Shown piece by piece: positions 35,880 through 44,941 of a stretch of 64,000 nt of DNA. Numbering within the stretch: the stretch's first letter is position 1; every line of letters starts with the position of its first letter. The stretch is from Flavobacteriales bacterium (GTDB lineage Bacteria; Bacteroidota; Bacteroidia; Flavobacteriales_F; PHOS-HE28). The stretch lies in contig CP065018.1 in assembly GCA_016700415.1 (NCBI GenBank), positions 806,001 to 870,000 of the forward strand. Direction: 5' to 3'. Under the pieces are notes generated by a model. The model saw nothing but the letters and a program-made list of their open reading frames with translations, was not told the origin of the DNA and made no database searches. A program made the translations under genes and the position numbers.

Positions 35880-36008
35880 TTCTACCGCAAAGAACGCTAA
35901 GAGCGCTAAGAAATGCGGGGTGGTTGAAGAATTTGTTTGTTGTCCGATGTCTTAGGTCCTACGCTTGTTATCCGGTGCAAGCATAGGACATAGGACAGAG
36001 GACAGTGT
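35880..36008. repeat. heptad/octad repeats between kdsA and transaldolase
   Basis: ACGCTAAGAGCGCTAAGA (about 35891-35910) and tandem TAGGACA-type heptads (35982-36003) with complementary TGTCTTAGGTCCTA (35947-35960). No gene. Confidence 0.6.
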
Positions 36009-36018
36009 TGATCTGCGA

Positions 36019-36867
36019 TCACTTGCTCACGGTTACGTCTTCCCGGTATTGCACTTCCACAGCGTGCAGGTCCATCAGTGGCTTCAGGAATTCCTCGAGG
36101 TCGTAGACACAAAGCTGGCTGGCCGCATCACAGAGGGCAGTGCTCGGGTCGGGGTGTGTTTCGATGAAGATGCCATCGACGCCAGCGGCCACTCCGGCGC
36201 GGGCGATCGTGGGCAGGAACTCGCGGTTGCCGCCGCGCGGATCGGCGCTGGGGATCCCGTACTTGCGGATGCTGTGCGTGATGTCGAACACCACGGGATA
36301 GCCCGCTTGGCGCAGGTGGTAGAAGGCGCGCGGGTCCACCACGAGGTCGTTGTAGCCCAGCACAAAGCCGCGCTCGGTCAGGATGATCTTCTCGTTGCCG
36401 GTGCTCTCGATCTTCTTCACCGGCTTCACCATGTTGTCCGGTGCAAGGAACTGCCCGTGCTTCAGGTTGATCACGGCACCGGTCTTCGCGGCCTCGGTCA
36501 CCAGCGTGGTCTGCATGCAGAGGTAGGCCGGGATCTGCAGTACATCGCATACCTCAGCGGCGGCTTTCACTTGGCTGGGATAGTGGACGTCCGTGAGCAG
36601 CGGGAATCCGAATTCCTTCTTCACCCTCTCCAGCACCTTAAGCCCCTCGTCCAGGCCTGGCCCCATGTAGAACTCCACGCTGCTGCGGTTGTCCTTCATG
36701 AAGCTGCTCTTGTAGATCATGGGCACCTTGGTGCGCTCGCTCACCTCACGGAGCTTTTCCGCGGTGCGCATCATGATGCTCTCGTCCTCGATCACACAAG
36801 GGCCGGAAATGAGGAACAGTTGATCGGCACCGCAATCAATGTTGCCGACTTGTACGTGCTTGGTCAT
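36019..36867 (-). CDS. kdsA: 3-deoxy-8-phosphooctulonate (Kdo-8-P) synthase
   Basis: 282 aa. Condenses phosphoenolpyruvate with arabinose 5-phosphate in lipid A-core synthesis. Family blocks: LISGPCVIEDE, YKSSFMKDNRSS, GFPLLTDVHYPSQ, LQIPAYLCMQTTLV, NLKHGQFLAP, FDITHSIRKYG and DGIFIETHPDPS. Cys24 in GPC is the metal ligand of the metal-dependent class. A TAGATTTG promoter element on the minus strand (36956-36963) precedes it, with heptads in the 5' leader. Next downstream is the transaldolase-CBS fusion. Confidence 0.96.
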   Translation of the reverse strand: MTKHVQVGNIDCGADQLFLISGPCVIEDESIMMRTAEKLREVSERTKVPMIYKSSFMKDNRSSVEFYMGPGLDEGLKVLERVKKEFGFPLLTDVHYPSQVKAAAEVCDVLQIPAYLCMQTTLVTEAAKTGAVINLKHGQFLAPDNMVKPVKKIESTGNEKIILTERGFVLGYNDLVVDPRAFYHLRQAGYPVVFDITHSIRKYGIPSADPRGGNREFLPTIARAGVAAGVDGIFIETHPDPSTALCDAASQLCVYDLEEFLKPLMDLHAVEVQYREDVTVSK

Positions 36868-36870
36868 GCA

Positions 36871-36963
36871 GAAGTGGTGACTGGTGAATAGTGATTAGTG
36901 ACTGGTGCGGCAGCCTGAAAACTGAGAGTTGGCAACTGACAACTGTTTCTCGTCGCAAATCTA
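36871..36963 (-). promoter_or_regulatory. kdsA promoter and heptad-rich leader
   Basis: TAGATTTG (36956-36963, minus strand) fits TAnnTTTG exactly. Between it and the kdsA ATG lie heptads of two kinds, GTGACTG/GTGAATA (36873-36906) and CAACTGA (about 36925-36943), so they would be in the mRNA leader. Confidence 0.5.
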
Positions 36964-37581
36964 CCGTTTCCCTACCGTTGCGTTCAGCATGCGTTTGCCA
37001 TTGAGGAGACCTTCCAGCACATCGCCTTCCACAATGGGGCCGATCCCTGCCGGGGTGCCGGTAAAGAGCAGGTCTCCCGGTTCCAGGGTGATGAAGCGGG
37101 ATACGTATGCGATCAGCTCGGCGACGGGAAAAAGCATGTTCGCGGTGGAATCCTTTTGCACGGTCACCCCGTTCTTCTTCAGTTCGAGACCCAAAGCCTG
37201 CAGATCGGTGGACGCGGTCATGGGCAGTTCCACTTCCCCTAAGACGGCCGAGCCATCCCATGCTTTGGCCTTCTCCCATGGAAGTCCCTTTGCCTTCAGT
37301 TGGTTTTGGAGCGTACGTGCCGTGAGGTCGAGGCCCAAGGTGAAGGATGCGATCAGTCCCAATGCCATGGCCACAGGGACGTCCTTGGCATAACTATCGA
37401 TCATCACTACCAGTTCCAGTTCGTGTTCGATCTCTCCCGGGATGTCGGGCAATAAGATCGGCTGGCCGGGATAAAGGCAGGCGGTGGTGGGCTTCAGAAA
37501 GAAGATCGGTTCGGCGGGGACCTCATTGCCGGTCTCCTTGGCGTGGTCGGCGTAGTTGCGACCGATGCAGATGATCTTCAT
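36961..37581 (-). CDS. fumarylacetoacetate hydrolase family protein
   Basis: 206 aa, a minimal FAH-fold protein. It starts at the canonical MKIICIGRNYADHAKE and holds metal ligands in IEHELELVVMI (E-x-E) and LGLDLTAR, then PWEKAKAWDGSA and LEPGDLLFTGTPAGIGP. Members include acylpyruvases and oxaloacetate decarboxylases; an acylpyruvate or oxaloacetate substrate is plausible. Its stop overlaps the kdsA promoter. Confidence 0.92.
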   Translation of the reverse strand: MKIICIGRNYADHAKETGNEVPAEPIFFLKPTTACLYPGQPILLPDIPGEIEHELELVVMIDSYAKDVPVAMALGLIASFTLGLDLTARTLQNQLKAKGLPWEKAKAWDGSAVLGEVELPMTASTDLQALGLELKKNGVTVQKDSTANMLFPVAELIAYVSRFITLEPGDLLFTGTPAGIGPIVEGDVLEGLLNGKRMLNATVGKR

Positions 37582-37595
37582 GGTGAAAGAGGTTC

Positions 37596-37733
37596 ACGAA
37601 TAAGCCGCTGAGACGCGGAGGCGCGGAGAAAAGTGAGGTTCAGTGCAGGAATGGAACGGCGACCTTCCGAAAGTAATGCCCCGATCGGCGGCTTGCATTT
37701 CTCTGCGCCTCGGCGTCTCTGCGGCATTTTTCA
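37596..37733. repeat. inverted octad repeats
   Basis: GAGACGCGGAGGCGCGGAGAA (first 20 bases at 37608-37627) and TTCTCTGCGCCTCGGCGTCT (37699-37718) are complementary across about 70 nt. They fill the gap between two minus-strand genes and may form a long hairpin. Confidence 0.65.
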
Positions 37734-38504
37734 TTAGGCGTGTATGTCAGCCAGCACGTTCCTCATCACGGCCAAGGTACTGCCGGGCAGGTCGGCTTTG
37801 GTCATCAACCATTGCATGTAACCGGGATCGTTCCGGCCGATGTTCTCAATGGTCCAGCCTTTATACTTCCCGAAGGAGAGGCAAATACCACCGTGGTCGT
37901 CGAACTGCAATTTCCGGGCAGCGTCCGGTGCGCGTTTACGGTCCCCGCAGAACTCACCCAAGGCCGCAGCGTCCTTTGGCAGCTCCGGATAACGCTCCAA
38001 TTGCGCGAGCAGAACGTCCGCCGTCATCTCCACATCGGCCAAGGCGTCGTGCGCTCCCGCGTGCTCACGGTCCAGATAGAACTGTGCGGCAGCGGTGAGG
38101 TCACGGCGCTCGAAGTGATGGTAGATCCGCAAAGCGTCGATAACGCGCATAGCGGACGTGTCCCAAGATGCACCCGCCCGATAGAGTTCTTCGCTGAGGA
38201 AAGGCAGGTCGAACCGGAGCACATTGAAACCGCACAGGTCGCAGCCTTCAAATTGGTGCAGCACTTCTTTCGCAAGCTCGGCCAACACCGGTGCATCGGC
38301 CACATCGGCGTCCGAGATCCCGTGCACGGCAGTGGCTTCCGGAGGGATGTGCATTTCCGGGTTCACCAGGCTCTGCCACTTTTCGCGTGTGCCGTCCGGC
38401 ATCATACGGACCACCGCGATCTGCACGATGCGGTCATGCCCGACACGCACGCCGGTGGTCTCCAGGTCAAATACGGCCAGCGGCCGTTCCAATTCCATTG
38501 CCAT
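37734..38504 (-). CDS. DEDDh 3'-5' exonuclease (DnaQ-like)
   Basis: 256 aa. Exo I FDLETTG, Exo II GFNVLRFDLPFL and Exo III HDALADVEMT identify a DEDDh nuclease with a DNA polymerase III epsilon-like fold. A C-terminal module (CLSFGKYKGWTIENI ... DPGYMQWLMTKA) matches the small domain found after such nucleases in Bacteroidota. Probably acts in DNA proofreading or repair; a separate epsilon could exist elsewhere. Confidence 0.92.
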   Translation of the reverse strand: MAMELERPLAVFDLETTGVRVGHDRIVQIAVVRMMPDGTREKWQSLVNPEMHIPPEATAVHGISDADVADAPVLAELAKEVLHQFEGCDLCGFNVLRFDLPFLSEELYRAGASWDTSAMRVIDALRIYHHFERRDLTAAAQFYLDREHAGAHDALADVEMTADVLLAQLERYPELPKDAAALGEFCGDRKRAPDAARKLQFDDHGGICLSFGKYKGWTIENIGRNDPGYMQWLMTKADLPGSTLAVMRNVLADIHA

Positions 38505-38522
38505 GGCTGCAAGTTGGGCATG

Positions 38523-38550
38523 AAAAAGCCCCCGCGATCACGGGGGCTTT
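38523..38550 (-). terminator. terminator of PorE-like gene
   Basis: AAAAGCCCCCG / CGGGGGCTTTT, an 11-bp stem with a 6-nt loop, followed on the minus strand by TTTTTC. Starts 21 nt beyond the stop of the PorE-like gene. Confidence 0.85.
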
Positions 38551-38571
38551 TCATTTTTTGAACAGTCCGGA

Positions 38572-40797
38572 TCAACGCACCTTCAACTTCACGAACTGGA
38601 ACTTGCCGTATTTCCCGGTGTTCTTGTAATCGCCTCCGTATTTGGGGCCCTGTACCAGATGGTTCACGGATTCGAGCAGCAGGTCCTTGGGATCCTTGCC
38701 AGCGGTCCTTACCGCGTCCAGCAGCGCTTTACGTGCCACCTCCATGCGCAGGTTGCTCAGCTTGTCATTGGTGCCGTAGGTCTTGGTAGGAACATGCGAG
38801 GCACTGGCTTCGATGGTCACTTTCACCTTGCCCTCCTTGACCAAGAGATCGACCACTTTGGTGGCGAATTCCGTCCACTTTGGGTCGTTCGTGTCAATAT
38901 CCTTTTCGTTGTAGCCATGGTATTTCACGAACTCGGCTGCGAACGTTGCATCCGGGGTGACGTGCGTCTCACCCTCTTGCTTGCGTTGTGCATCGGTCTT
39001 CGGCTCCCCGGTCGTTGCTTCCGCGGTCGGAGGCACCACTTTGGCGGACGGTCCCACCACGGTCACTCCCTCCTTCACAGGTTCCCCCTTCTCCTTGCTT
39101 CCCGGGGGAGCGCCTTTTGGCAAGTCCACGATGCTGGCGGCTCCATCCAATGAAACGGGGTTCAGGTAGACCTCCTTGTTGATCTCCTGGTAGGCACTTT
39201 CACACTCTACGAAGATGTCCTCCGTATGCACCGTTTTGTCGTTCACGCGGTAGTCGAGGTTATAGTTCTTGCAGGGTTCCAATATGGCCACATAGACCCC
39301 GTCCCGCTGCCGTGGCTTATAGCTCTTCACCTCACCGGTCTCCTTGTTGGTGACATAGAGCGTGGTGGTCGGGGAAAGCTGTTCGCCGGGGGGCGGGATG
39401 ATGAAGCCCTTTAGCACCGCAAGCCCCTCTGCCCCCATTTCGTCGGGGAAGTCCACGAAGTAGATGTCCTTTTCCCCATAACCACCGATCTTGTCCGAGC
39501 TGAAATAGCCGCGGCGGCCGTCGGCGGTGGTCACGAAGAAGACATCATCATCCACGGTATTCAAGGGATAACCGATGTTCACCGGGGTGCTCCATGTACC
39601 GTCCGCCTGTTGTTCCGTAGAGAAGATGTCGAAGCCGCCCATACTGCTGTGCCCCGTGCTGGAGAAATACAGGGTGCGGCCATTGGGATGGATGAATACG
39701 CCGTCCTCTTCATAGGAAGTGTTCACCGCATTCCCGATATTCTGTGCCTTGCTCCATTCCCCGCTGGGCAGCTTCACCACGCGATAAACGTCCCGCCCCC
39801 CATAACCACCGGGGCGGTTGCTGACGAAATAGAAGGTGTTGCCGTCCGCGCTCAAGGCACCATGGGTCTCCCAAGACTTGGTGTTGATGTCGGAGCCCAT
39901 CTTCACGGGATCGCTCCACAATTCACCGACGAGCTTGCTCTCGTAGAGATTGCCATCGCCGTCATCATCCTTGTAGATGATCAAGGTCTGTCCATCGGCG
40001 GAGACGTTCACCGAGGCCAAGTGCCCCGCGGGTGGATTTATGTTCAGGGGCTCGGGGGACTGCCATGCACCGGTGCGGTCCTTGTAGCTCACATAGATAT
40101 TCTCGAAGGGAAGCCCCGCGACCGGGTCGATCACACCGGAATTGCTGCTGTCCGGACGGATGCGGCGGCTGGTGTAGAACATGGCGTTGCCGTCCACGCT
40201 GATCACCGGGCTGAAGTCCGGATATTCGCTGTTGACCACCGGCCCGATATTGCTTATGGTGTAATTCTTCGGGTCGGCCATCAATTTTCGAGCGTTCGCG
40301 GTCTGTTCCAGTCCGTGCTCGGCCATGGGCTTGAAATCGCTACGGTTGTCCGCTTCCGCTATGAACTTCTTGTAACCCTCATCCGCCTTGTCGAATTGGC
40401 CGTCCAGATGGTAAGCCTTGCCTAACCAGTAATCCACTTTCGGCGGCGCATTGCGCTCCTTGGGGTCGAAGGGGTCATAGCCTGCCGTGTTCAACCCACC
40501 ATAGCGCGCGGTCCTCTTCGTCGCGGCGACTTCCAGATAGGGTAGAGCTTTGGCCTTTTCATTATAGGAGAGCATGTAGGCCTCCCCTACCTTCCAGTTC
40601 AGGTTGGCGTTGTCCGGATCATTGGCCAAGAGCGCTTTCCATTCGAGGGCGGCCTGCCCATAGAGTTTCTCCTCCATCAGGAGACTGGCCTCCTCAAAGG
40701 TCGCTTTGTCCGCGACCCCATTGTCCTGAGCCTTGAGGCCCACGCCTAAGCAGAGCAAGGGGATGGCAAAAATCGTAGCGTGGAATTGTCTCCTCAT
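38572..40797 (-). CDS. PorE-like OmpA-family envelope protein
   Basis: 741 aa. Signal peptide (ending GLKAQ), then TPR-like helices (residues 30-150), a beta-propeller of PD40 repeats (FSPVISVDGNAMFYTSRR, GALSADGNTFYFVSNRPGG, GVFIHPNGRTLYFSSTGH, KIGGYGEKDIYFVDFP), a carboxypeptidase-regulatory-like domain (GLAVLKGFIIPP) and a C-terminal OmpA peptidoglycan-binding domain (ASASHVPT ... NDKLSNLRMEVARKALL). This order is that of PorE of type IX secretion, though no lipobox Cys is present. The ATG at 40797 gives the best signal peptide; 40809 is possible. It likely anchors a secretion or motility complex to peptidoglycan. Confidence 0.85.
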   Translation of the reverse strand: MRRQFHATIFAIPLLCLGVGLKAQDNGVADKATFEEASLLMEEKLYGQAALEWKALLANDPDNANLNWKVGEAYMLSYNEKAKALPYLEVAATKRTARYGGLNTAGYDPFDPKERNAPPKVDYWLGKAYHLDGQFDKADEGYKKFIAEADNRSDFKPMAEHGLEQTANARKLMADPKNYTISNIGPVVNSEYPDFSPVISVDGNAMFYTSRRIRPDSSNSGVIDPVAGLPFENIYVSYKDRTGAWQSPEPLNINPPAGHLASVNVSADGQTLIIYKDDDGDGNLYESKLVGELWSDPVKMGSDINTKSWETHGALSADGNTFYFVSNRPGGYGGRDVYRVVKLPSGEWSKAQNIGNAVNTSYEEDGVFIHPNGRTLYFSSTGHSSMGGFDIFSTEQQADGTWSTPVNIGYPLNTVDDDVFFVTTADGRRGYFSSDKIGGYGEKDIYFVDFPDEMGAEGLAVLKGFIIPPPGEQLSPTTTLYVTNKETGEVKSYKPRQRDGVYVAILEPCKNYNLDYRVNDKTVHTEDIFVECESAYQEINKEVYLNPVSLDGAASIVDLPKGAPPGSKEKGEPVKEGVTVVGPSAKVVPPTAEATTGEPKTDAQRKQEGETHVTPDATFAAEFVKYHGYNEKDIDTNDPKWTEFATKVVDLLVKEGKVKVTIEASASHVPTKTYGTNDKLSNLRMEVARKALLDAVRTAGKDPKDLLLESVNHLVQGPKYGGDYKNTGKYGKFQFVKLKVR

Positions 40798-40883
40798 CGC
40801 ATGATGCATTCTGACGCTCCAATACCGGAGCGAGGTGGGTTTGTGGCTAAATGTAGATGTTTTCCGTTGCCGCGCATGAATTC

Positions 40884-42206
40884 CTATATCTCCGTGTCCA
40901 GCGACCATCCCTCGAGGATGTCAGCAACGCGCCGCACGAACTTGCCCCCAAGGGCCCCGTCCACCACCCGGTGATCGTAGCTGTGGCTGAGGTACATCAT
41001 GTGGCGAACGGCGATCACATCCCCGGTGGGGGTTTCCAGCACGGCCGGTTTTTTCTGGATCGCCCCGAACGCCATGATGGCCACTTGGGGCTGGTTGATG
41101 ATCGGTGTGCCGAGCACGTTCCCGAAGGTCCCCACATTGGTCACGGTATAGGTGCCGCCGCTGACCTCATCGGGCGTGAGCTTCCCTTGACGCGCCCGCC
41201 TGGCCAGATCGTTCACGGTCTTGGCCAAGCCCATCAGGTTCAGGCGGTCCGCGTTCCGCACTACGGGGACGATGAGGTTCCCCGAGGGTAACGCGGCTGC
41301 CATGCCGATGTTGATGTCCTTTTTCTTGATGATCGTGGTGCCGTCCACCTGGATGTTGATCATCGGCATTTCCTTTATCGCTTGGGCGATTGCCATGATG
41401 AACACCGGTGTGAAAGTGATCTTCTCCCCTTCACGCTTCTCGAAGGCGTTCTTCACCTTGTTGCGCCAAAGCACCAGATTGGTCACGTCGGCCTCCACAA
41501 AGCTGGTGACGTGGGGGCTGATGTGCTTGCTCATCACCATGTGGTCGGCGATCAGCTTCCGCATGCGGTCCATTTCGATCAGCTCATCGCCGGGGCCGGC
41601 CTTGATGCTTGGCGCCACGGGAGCGGCGCTAGCGGCCATGGCCGTTGGAGCCGTCGCCGGGGCCGGCTGTTCCGGGCTCCTACCATTGCCAACGTTCGTG
41701 GTACCGCGTTGTGGCAGGTAGTCCAAGAGGTCCTTCTTCGTCACACGGCCACCTTGTCCGCTGCCTTCAAGGGCTTCCAGTTCATTCATGGACACGCCCT
41801 CGCTCTTCGCGATGTTGCGCACCAACGGGCTGTAGAATTTTCCGCTCGGCCCTGTCTTTTCCACGGCAACGCCAGGTACGGCTTTCGCCGCCGGGGCCGC
41901 ACTGACCTTGACTTCGGCCGCGGCTGGTACGGCAGCGGCTGAAGTGGCCGTCGCGACAGCACTGCCTTCGGCACCTATGTACGCAATGGGCTGTCCCACC
42001 TGCACTACGTCACCGTCCTTGACCAAACGCTTGATGAGGATGCCGTCCTGAGGGGCGGGTACCTCGCTGTCAACCTTATCCGTGGCGATCTCCACCAAAG
42101 GCTCATCAGCCTCCACACGGTCCCCGTCGTTCTTCAACCATTTGATAATAGTGGCCTCGGCCACGCTTTCGCCCATTTTAGGCAGTAGGATCTCGATCTG
42201 TGACAT
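40884..42206 (-). CDS. 2-oxoacid dehydrogenase E2 (lipoyl acyltransferase)
   Basis: 440 aa. Lipoyl domain with lipoate Lys in EIATDKVDSEV (residues 35-50), an Ala/Pro-rich linker, a peripheral-subunit-binding domain (VRNIAKSEGVSMNELEALEG) and the acyltransferase core ending in SYDHRVVDGALGGKFV with catalytic His and Asp. It accepts acyl groups from E1, most likely the fused E1 at 4572-6596, and passes them to CoA. A TATCTTCG promoter-like element (minus strand, about 42243-42250) lies upstream. Confidence 0.94.
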   Translation of the reverse strand: MSQIEILLPKMGESVAEATIIKWLKNDGDRVEADEPLVEIATDKVDSEVPAPQDGILIKRLVKDGDVVQVGQPIAYIGAEGSAVATATSAAAVPAAAEVKVSAAPAAKAVPGVAVEKTGPSGKFYSPLVRNIAKSEGVSMNELEALEGSGQGGRVTKKDLLDYLPQRGTTNVGNGRSPEQPAPATAPTAMAASAAPVAPSIKAGPGDELIEMDRMRKLIADHMVMSKHISPHVTSFVEADVTNLVLWRNKVKNAFEKREGEKITFTPVFIMAIAQAIKEMPMINIQVDGTTIIKKKDINIGMAAALPSGNLIVPVVRNADRLNLMGLAKTVNDLARRARQGKLTPDEVSGGTYTVTNVGTFGNVLGTPIINQPQVAIMAFGAIQKKPAVLETPTGDVIAVRHMMYLSHSYDHRVVDGALGGKFVRRVADILEGWSLDTEI

Positions 42207-42293
42207 AGTTTTCCGCTTCTGGCAAGACGGTATCGCGGGCTGCGAAGATATCCGCTGCCCGGAAACAACCTGACTTCAGTTCGTACTGCCTGT

Positions 42294-44192
42294 TCAGGCC
42301 CGGCCCAGCCTCGCAAAATCCATTGCCACACGTCCCAGGTCCTTCCATACCCGGTAGTCCTTGGCATACTCCAGATCTTTGCGCTGTACTGTACGGCGGT
42401 CAGCCTTGAGGCCATCTCCACCGGAAATACCCAGCACTCCGGGGCTGATCCGCGGAATACGTGGATCGGGGCGGGGAGAGGCGTAACCTACCCAGGTCAG
42501 CTTCCCCACGAGTACCATGAACAGGTTCCGGGGGAACCCCGACTTGTTCCGGACGAATAAAATGCTGATGGGCAGGCTGAGCAGGAAGAACACGGACAGC
42601 AGTACGTCCATGGTCCGGCGCCGACGCCGCGAAGCAGAACTGTTCACCGCATGGTCGCGGAGGATCAGCAGGTCCTGCAAGCTCTCCGTAGAGCTGGGCC
42701 CGATGATGAATTCCGAGGACGGCTGGGCGATCTTGAAGACTGCTCGGGTGGTCCGCAGCTCTTCCATGATCTCGATGATACGCTGCATGCGCAGGTCCTT
42801 GGCACAGAACACCACCTCGTCCAGCCGTTGCCGCCTGATCAACTTTCGGAGCGTTTCCACGCCGCCCGATGCGTTTGCCGTGTCCGTGTCCATGGTCATT
42901 TCACGGCCAAGACCATAGTGGGTCTGCCATAGCAGTCCAAGGGCGAGCCTGGCCTCCACAACGGAGCCGGCCACCAAGACCCTGGCCCGTTCCACCCATG
43001 TGGAAGAGCGGCGCCTCAGGCCCAGCAAGTTCAACAGGCCACGAATGCACAGAAAGATGGTGCCCGCCATGGCCAAGAAGGGAAGTGCCCGCTCCGGTCC
43101 GGCCCCGGTCCAATACCGTACTGCAAGGGCCACAATGACCAATGCGGCCAAACCTTTAAGCACGTTCAACAACCTCAACGGGCGGTCGTAGGCACCAAAC
43201 AAGGCCATTACGCCCACTACGCCCATCGCCACCAGCACTTTGTCCCAATAGGCCACGGACGATACCACTCCCGTTCGTTCCATCAGGAACATGCCACCGA
43301 TCAGCAAGGACAGGTCCACCAGGGGCAGTAGCGCCTCGCGCAGGAACCGGGTGACGATGGCCGTGGCGGCGCTCAGGTAAATGGCACCCCGGATCACCAA
43401 GGAGAATAACTGCGGGCCGCGGCGCGTAAAATGCTTCCGCGCGAAAATGGCCATGGCATTATAGAAGACGAAGACATAGTTCACGCTGCTCTTCTTCGTG
43501 CTCTCGCCTTTGTAGTGGATGATCTTGGCTTGGGGCAGGTACCAGTTCTCAAAGCCGCCCATGGTGATCCGGTAGCTTAAGTCGATGTCCTCGCCGTACA
43601 TGAAAAAGCTCTCATCGAGCAAGCCCACTTCGTCCAGCGTCTTCTTCCGGAGGAACATGCAGGCTCCGGAAAGGATCTCGATGGGCGCGGCCTCATCCTC
43701 GGGCAAATGGCCCAGGTGATATCGTCCGAAGAACCGGCTGTGCGGGAAAAGCCGGGAAAGTCCCATGATCTTGAAAAAAGCCACGGTGGGCGTGGGGAGA
43801 CCGCGTTTGCTCTCCGGAAGGAAGCGGCCCGTGCCGTCGATCATCTTCACACCAAGGCCTCCCGCCTTCGGGTGGGCGGCCAGGAAATCGACCACCTTGT
43901 GGAACACGTCCTCCCCTACCACCGTGTCCGGGTTCAGCAGCACCACATATTCCGCGGTGCTTTCCCGGATCGCTTGGTTGTTGGCCCGGCTGAAGCCCAC
44001 GTTCTCGCGGTTGGCGATGAGCCTCACGCTCGGATATTTCTCACGGACCATCTCCGCGCTCCCGTCCGTGCTCAGGTTGTCCACCACGAAGACCTCGCCC
44101 TCCATCCCGTTCAACGCCTCGAACACCGTCCGCAGGCATTGCTCCAAGTAGGCCTTGACGTTGTAGTTGACGATGATGACGCTGAGCTTCAT
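42294..44192 (-). CDS. GT2 glycosyltransferase fused to membrane and CoA_binding_3-like region
   Basis: 632 aa. Residues 1-235 are a GT2 rhamnosyltransferase-like domain (KLSVIIVNYNVKAYLEQCL, VVLLNPDTVVGEDV, FFMYGEDIDLSYRI). Next come four membrane helices (260-390), then a Rossmann-like stretch (VERARVLVAGSVVEARLA ... LDEVVFCAKDL) as in the N-terminal part of polyprenyl-phosphate sugar transferases, and a last helix with RRTMDVLLSVFFLLSLP ... LTWVGYA ... PRISPGVLGI, a shortened sugar-transferase domain. It probably works in polysaccharide assembly. The short C-terminal part lacks the usual catalytic acidic residues. Confidence 0.85.
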   Translation of the reverse strand: MKLSVIIVNYNVKAYLEQCLRTVFEALNGMEGEVFVVDNLSTDGSAEMVREKYPSVRLIANRENVGFSRANNQAIRESTAEYVVLLNPDTVVGEDVFHKVVDFLAAHPKAGGLGVKMIDGTGRFLPESKRGLPTPTVAFFKIMGLSRLFPHSRFFGRYHLGHLPEDEAAPIEILSGACMFLRKKTLDEVGLLDESFFMYGEDIDLSYRITMGGFENWYLPQAKIIHYKGESTKKSSVNYVFVFYNAMAIFARKHFTRRGPQLFSLVIRGAIYLSAATAIVTRFLREALLPLVDLSLLIGGMFLMERTGVVSSVAYWDKVLVAMGVVGVMALFGAYDRPLRLLNVLKGLAALVIVALAVRYWTGAGPERALPFLAMAGTIFLCIRGLLNLLGLRRRSSTWVERARVLVAGSVVEARLALGLLWQTHYGLGREMTMDTDTANASGGVETLRKLIRRQRLDEVVFCAKDLRMQRIIEIMEELRTTRAVFKIAQPSSEFIIGPSSTESLQDLLILRDHAVNSSASRRRRRTMDVLLSVFFLLSLPISILFVRNKSGFPRNLFMVLVGKLTWVGYASPRPDPRIPRISPGVLGISGGDGLKADRRTVQRKDLEYAKDYRVWKDLGRVAMDFARLGRA

Positions 44193-44208
44193 TCCGGGAA
44201 ATCGGTGC

Positions 44209-44312
44209 GTTGCGGGTTAAAAGTGTTACGGGTTACGGGTTGAAAGCGACCCTTGCAAAGCGAACTGCACCAACACGTAACCCATCAACACGTAACCCGC
44301 CAACACGTAACT
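44209..44312. repeat. heptad repeats between GT2 gene and recR
   Basis: Tandem ACGGGTT heptads (44216-44240) and three copies of CAACACGTAAC (about 44271, 44286, 44301), partly complementary to each other. No gene. Confidence 0.65.
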
Positions 44313-44323
44313 GATCTCAACGC

Positions 44324-44941
44324 TCATCTCCGGACGCTCTGTTCATACGGTTTCCGGTCGGCGATACTGCGGCCCAAGGTCACTTCATCCACTTGGTCCA
44401 GGTCCCCGCCGATGCTGATGCCGCGGGCGATCATGCTGACCTGTACGCCCAGTTCGCTCAATTTGCGGTTAAGGAAGAAGCTCGTGGTATCCCCTTCCAA
44501 AGTTGCGCCCAAGGCCAGCACCACCTCGGTGATGCCGCCTTGGCCGATGCGGGTGATGAGCTGTTTGGTGTTCAGGTCGTCCGGGCCGACGCCGTCCATG
44601 GGGCTGATCACCCCGCCAAGCACATGGTAGAGGCCCTTGAACTGGCGGGTGTTCTCAATGGCGATCACATCGCGGATGTCCTCCACCACGCAGATCATGG
44701 TGCGATCGCGGGCCGGGTTGGAGCAGATGTCGCACACCGGCCGATCGCTGATGTTGCAGCATTCCGAGCAGTACATCACCTCCTCCCTCAGCCGGCGTAC
44801 CGCCTCGCTGAAGCGGACCACTTCCTGCGGTTCCCTGCGTAATAGGTCCAAGGCCAAGCGCATGGCCGTCCGCCTGCCGATGCCCGGCAAAGTGGCCAAT
44901 TGGTCCACGGCCTGGTCGAGCAAGGAAGAACTGAGCGCCAT
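44324..44941 (-). CDS. recR: recombination protein RecR
   Basis: 205 aa. RecFOR pathway protein. N-terminal HhH (LATLPGIGRRTAMRLALDLL), a four-Cys zinc site (YCSECCNISDRPVCDICSN) and a TOPRIM domain (MICVVEDIRDVIAIE ... GVISPMDGVGPDDLN ... EVVLALGATLEGDTT). The ATG at 44941 starts the conserved part; a TTTGC promoter-like element lies 4-5 nt upstream, hinting at a leaderless message. Confidence 0.95.
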   Translation of the reverse strand: MALSSSLLDQAVDQLATLPGIGRRTAMRLALDLLRREPQEVVRFSEAVRRLREEVMYCSECCNISDRPVCDICSNPARDRTMICVVEDIRDVIAIENTRQFKGLYHVLGGVISPMDGVGPDDLNTKQLITRIGQGGITEVVLALGATLEGDTTSFFLNRKLSELGVQVSMIARGISIGGDLDQVDEVTLGRSIADRKPYEQSVRR

